A DNA stretch of 23,415 nucleotides from positions 1 through 23,415 of the forward strand of contig JBBSLC010000030.1 in the NCBI GenBank assembly GCA_038255685.1, given 5' to 3'. This document shows, piece after piece, positions 22,043 through 23,415 of the stretch. The translations under genes were made by a program, and so were the position numbers. This DNA is from CADCSY01 sp038255685. GTDB lineage: Bacteria > Actinomycetota > Acidimicrobiia > Acidimicrobiales > CADCSY01. Positions within the stretch are counted from its first letter, which is position 1, and every line of letters starts with the position of its first letter. The notes under the pieces are model-generated. The model was not told the DNA's origin. It saw only the letters and a program-made list of their open reading frames with translations, and made no database searches.

Positions 22043-22831
22043 TCAGCCCTTCGAGAGGAACCCGACGATGGCCGGCCACGCGTCACGATCCTGGAGCAGG
22101 AAGAGGTGGCCGCCCTCGAACACCTGGAGCCGTGCGTCGGGGATCCGCTCGGCGAGGACGTCGCTGTTGGCGATCGGCGCGATCCCGTCGTGGCGGCCGG
22201 CGCACACGAGCGTGGGGCTCACGACCTGGGCGAGCCGGTCGGTGGTGTCGTGGCGCGACCGTGCCTCGAGCTGGCGACGCCGGCCGACGGCGAGCGCAGG
22301 GTCGTCGGCGCCGATCGCCGCCTGGTCGTCGGCGAACGCCCTGAGCTGGGCGACCTGCTCAGGATGGGCTTCCTGCCAGGCGGCGTCCCGACGGACGTCC
22401 GAAAGCGAGAGGTGGGCGGCGAAGCGCTCGTCGTCGGGCAGCCCCTCGAGCTCGTGGAGCGGGTACGAGGCACCGCCCTCGCCACCGCTCGACGTGCACG
22501 CCAGCACGAGCCGGTCGACCTTCTCGGGGTGGCTGATCGCCAGCTCCTGGGCGACCATGCCGCCGAAGGAGACGCCGACGACGTGGGCGCGCTCCCAGCC
22601 GACCTCGGCGAGGAGCCCTGCGGCGTCGTCGGCGTAGCCGGCCATCGTGTACGCCTCGTCCGGCTTGTCGCTGCGCCCCTGGCCCCGCTGGTCGTAGGCG
22701 AGCACCTCGAAGTGCTCGACGAGCGGCCCGTCGAGCACGTTCGGCTTCGACCGCAGGTCGCCCCCCGTGCCGCCGATGAACAGGACGGGCGGGCCGCTGC
22801 CGGCCCGCTCGTGGTGCAGGTGGATCCCCAT
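22043..22831 (-). CDS. Alpha/beta-fold hydrolase
   Basis: A 262-residue alpha/beta hydrolase. The oxyanion-hole region is PPVLFIGGTGGDLRS, the nucleophile elbow GVSFGGM carries Ser88, the acid is in CAGRHDGI and the histidine in FEGGHLFLL, giving a complete Ser-Asp-His triad. The YDQRGQGRSDKP strand is typical of the esterase/lactonase branch that includes 3-oxoadipate enol-lactonase (PcaD). That is notable because CMD proteins are the usual partners of PcaD-like hydrolases, though the next gene is AhpD-like rather than a classical decarboxylase. ATG 22831 is chosen; GTG 22834 is directly adjacent. The gene lies 18-21 nt after the small membrane protein and 45 nt before the CMD gene, consistent with one operon. 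Confidence 0.9.
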   Translation of the reverse strand: MGIHLHHERAGSGPPVLFIGGTGGDLRSKPNVLDGPLVEHFEVLAYDQRGQGRSDKPDEAYTMAGYADDAAGLLAEVGWERAHVVGVSFGGMVAQELAISHPEKVDRLVLACTSSGGEGGASYPLHELEGLPDDERFAAHLSLSDVRRDAAWQEAHPEQVAQLRAFADDQAAIGADDPALAVGRRRQLEARSRHDTTDRLAQVVSPTLVCAGRHDGIAPIANSDVLAERIPDARLQVFEGGHLFLLQDRDAWPAIVGFLSKG

Positions 22832-22852
22832 CACGAGATGCTGGCAGACCCG

Positions 22853-23080
22853 TCAGGCGCCCTTCGCCCTGGCGAGCCGGAACAGGCTGAGGACACCGGT
22901 GACCAGGACCGAGCTCCCGGCGATGAGGAACGGCGGGAACGACGCCAGGCACCCCCCGACGATCATCGTCCAGCCAGCGGTCGCCATGGCCAACCACAGG
23001 ACCGGTCGGTCGGAAGCCCACGGGGGCACACCGCGCGGATCCCGCCACCACGGCCTGTCGGTGAGCGTCTCGTCGGTCAC
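22853..23080 (-). CDS. Small two-span membrane protein of unknown function
   Basis: A 75-residue protein with a hydrophilic N-terminus (TDETLTDRPWWRDPRGVPPWASDRP) and two hydrophobic spans (VLWLAMATAGWTMIVGGCLA and FLIAGSSVLVTGVLSLFRLA), followed by a short basic tail that suggests a cytoplasmic C-terminus. I recognise no family. GTG 23080 is used; GGAG lies about 11 nt upstream, which is distant, and the longer ORF to 23176 looks non-coding. It is first in the minus-strand set leading to the hydrolase, CMD protein and acyl-CoA synthetase, and is divergent from the DUF222 gene. Confidence 0.6.
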   Translation of the reverse strand: MTDETLTDRPWWRDPRGVPPWASDRPVLWLAMATAGWTMIVGGCLASFPPFLIAGSSVLVTGVLSLFRLARAKGA

Positions 23081-23169
23081 ACATTGCAGTTCTCCGCTGG
23101 GCAGGACGGGACCTCTGCGAGGGTGACAGCCCGGCGAGCGAGATCTCTCGGAAAGGTCAGCATCAACCG

Positions 23170-23198
23170 TTGACAACTGGTCTGATGGTGCATACGAT
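23170..23198 (+). promoter_or_regulatory. Promoter of the DUF222/HNH gene
   Basis: A perfect -35 box TTGACA (23170-23175), a 17-bp spacer and -10 box TACGAT (23193-23198) make the best sigma70-type promoter in the window. Its expected transcription start is about 23205-23206, on the GTG at 23206. Confidence 0.7.
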
Positions 23199-23205
23199 CG
23201 AACAG

Positions 23206-23415
23206 GTGTTCGTACACGATGGTTCCGGGGGCGGCGGAGAGGAGCGGCCGGCTGCTGCGCTGAGCACTGCCGAGATCGATGCGATCGAGGAGCCGTTGGC
23301 GGCGGTCGCCGGGCTGATCAACGCGGCGACCGGTCACCTCGTCGACCTGGTCGCCCGGGCGATCGAGACCGGGGCGTGGGGACAGGCCGGGATCCGCTCA
23401 CCCGAGCACTGGCTC
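23206..23415 (+). CDS. DUF222/HNH endonuclease-family protein, 3' end outside window
   Basis: Seventy codons of the N-terminus are visible before the window ends. The stretch LSTAEIDAIEEPLAAVAGLINAATGHLVDLVARAIETGAWGQAGIRSPEHWL matches the DUF222 N-terminal region that in actinobacteria usually precedes a C-terminal HNH nuclease domain (the 13E12-type repeat family, often multicopy). The nuclease part itself is not in the window. ATG 23185 is in frame, but the predicted transcription start lies downstream of it, so the leaderless GTG 23206 is preferred. The role of this family is not well established; mobile DNA or competence links are guesses. Confidence 0.75.
   Translation, partial: MFVHDGSGGGGEERPAAALSTAEIDAIEEPLAAVAGLINAATGHLVDLVARAIETGAWGQAGIRSPEHWL

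Noticed and set aside
16511..23173. Long plus-strand ORFs (16511-18892, 19024-21462, 21158-23173)
   Set aside because: Antisense shadows of the VWA, solute-binding, acyl-CoA synthetase, CMD and hydrolase genes on the minus strand.
1..23415. CRISPR arrays, rRNA genes, insertion-sequence transposases
   Set aside because: No regularly spaced repeats, rRNA blocks or transposase motifs were seen on either strand.

Overview
The window is GC-rich bacterial DNA whose content points to an actinobacterium, most likely an Acidimicrobiia-like or related lineage. The main clues are a mycothiol-linked MDMPI/DinB-type protein, a DUF222/HNH gene, FadD-type acyl-CoA synthetase, many GTG starts, ATGA/GTGA gene overlaps, and several starts preceded by a TANNNT box at leaderless spacing. 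The taxonomic placement is inference from gene content only.

Layout. (1) 2-4192 (+): the 3' part of a K+-independent H+-pyrophosphatase gene followed 3 nt later by a Kup K+ transporter gene. (2) 4221-6109: a tRNA-Gly(CCC) gene whose 3' end is duplicated as a 39-bp direct repeat at 6071-6109. Between the repeats is a small decayed integrated element with a VapBC-type toxin-antitoxin pair and a truncated, frameshifted tyrosine integrase. (3) 6128-9803: an MDMPI-like gene (-) divergent from a quinone-oxidoreductase-like gene, an acyl-CoA-dehydrogenase-fold flavoprotein and a nitroreductase (+). The divergent gap holds a run of 13 C. (4) 9994-16017 (+): six tightly packed, mostly overlapping glycosyltransferase genes (GT-B, GT4, GT28-like, GT2, GT-B, GT2) with no transporter or polymerase inside the run. 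(5) 16057-19647 (-): a secreted solute-binding protein, a solute-binding/VWA fusion protein and a membrane-anchored coiled-coil protein in one operon. (6) 19687-23080 (-): a small membrane protein, an alpha/beta hydrolase, a carboxymuconolactone decarboxylase/AhpD-like protein with an in-frame TGA, and an acyl-CoA synthetase. (7) 23206-end (+): the start of a DUF222/HNH protein.

The most striking observation is in region 6. The CMD/AhpD-like ORF (21997-21335, -) is open along its whole length except for one TGA. That TGA sits exactly where the second cysteine of the C-x-x-C active site should be, giving Cys87-His-Tyr-UGA90 followed by His94. About 21 nt after the UGA the mRNA can form an 8-bp hairpin with a GGUCG apical loop, in the place and form expected for a bacterial SECIS element. 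The simplest reading is a selenoprotein with a CxxU redox centre. A conventional gene caller would split it into two fragments or call it a pseudogene.

Other points of interest are the six-gene glycosyltransferase operon of unknown product, the tRNA-borne element with its integrase cut at the att core, the palindromic operator that overlaps both the -10 box and the start codon of vapB, and the C13 and G-rich homopolymer tracts in two regulatory gaps.
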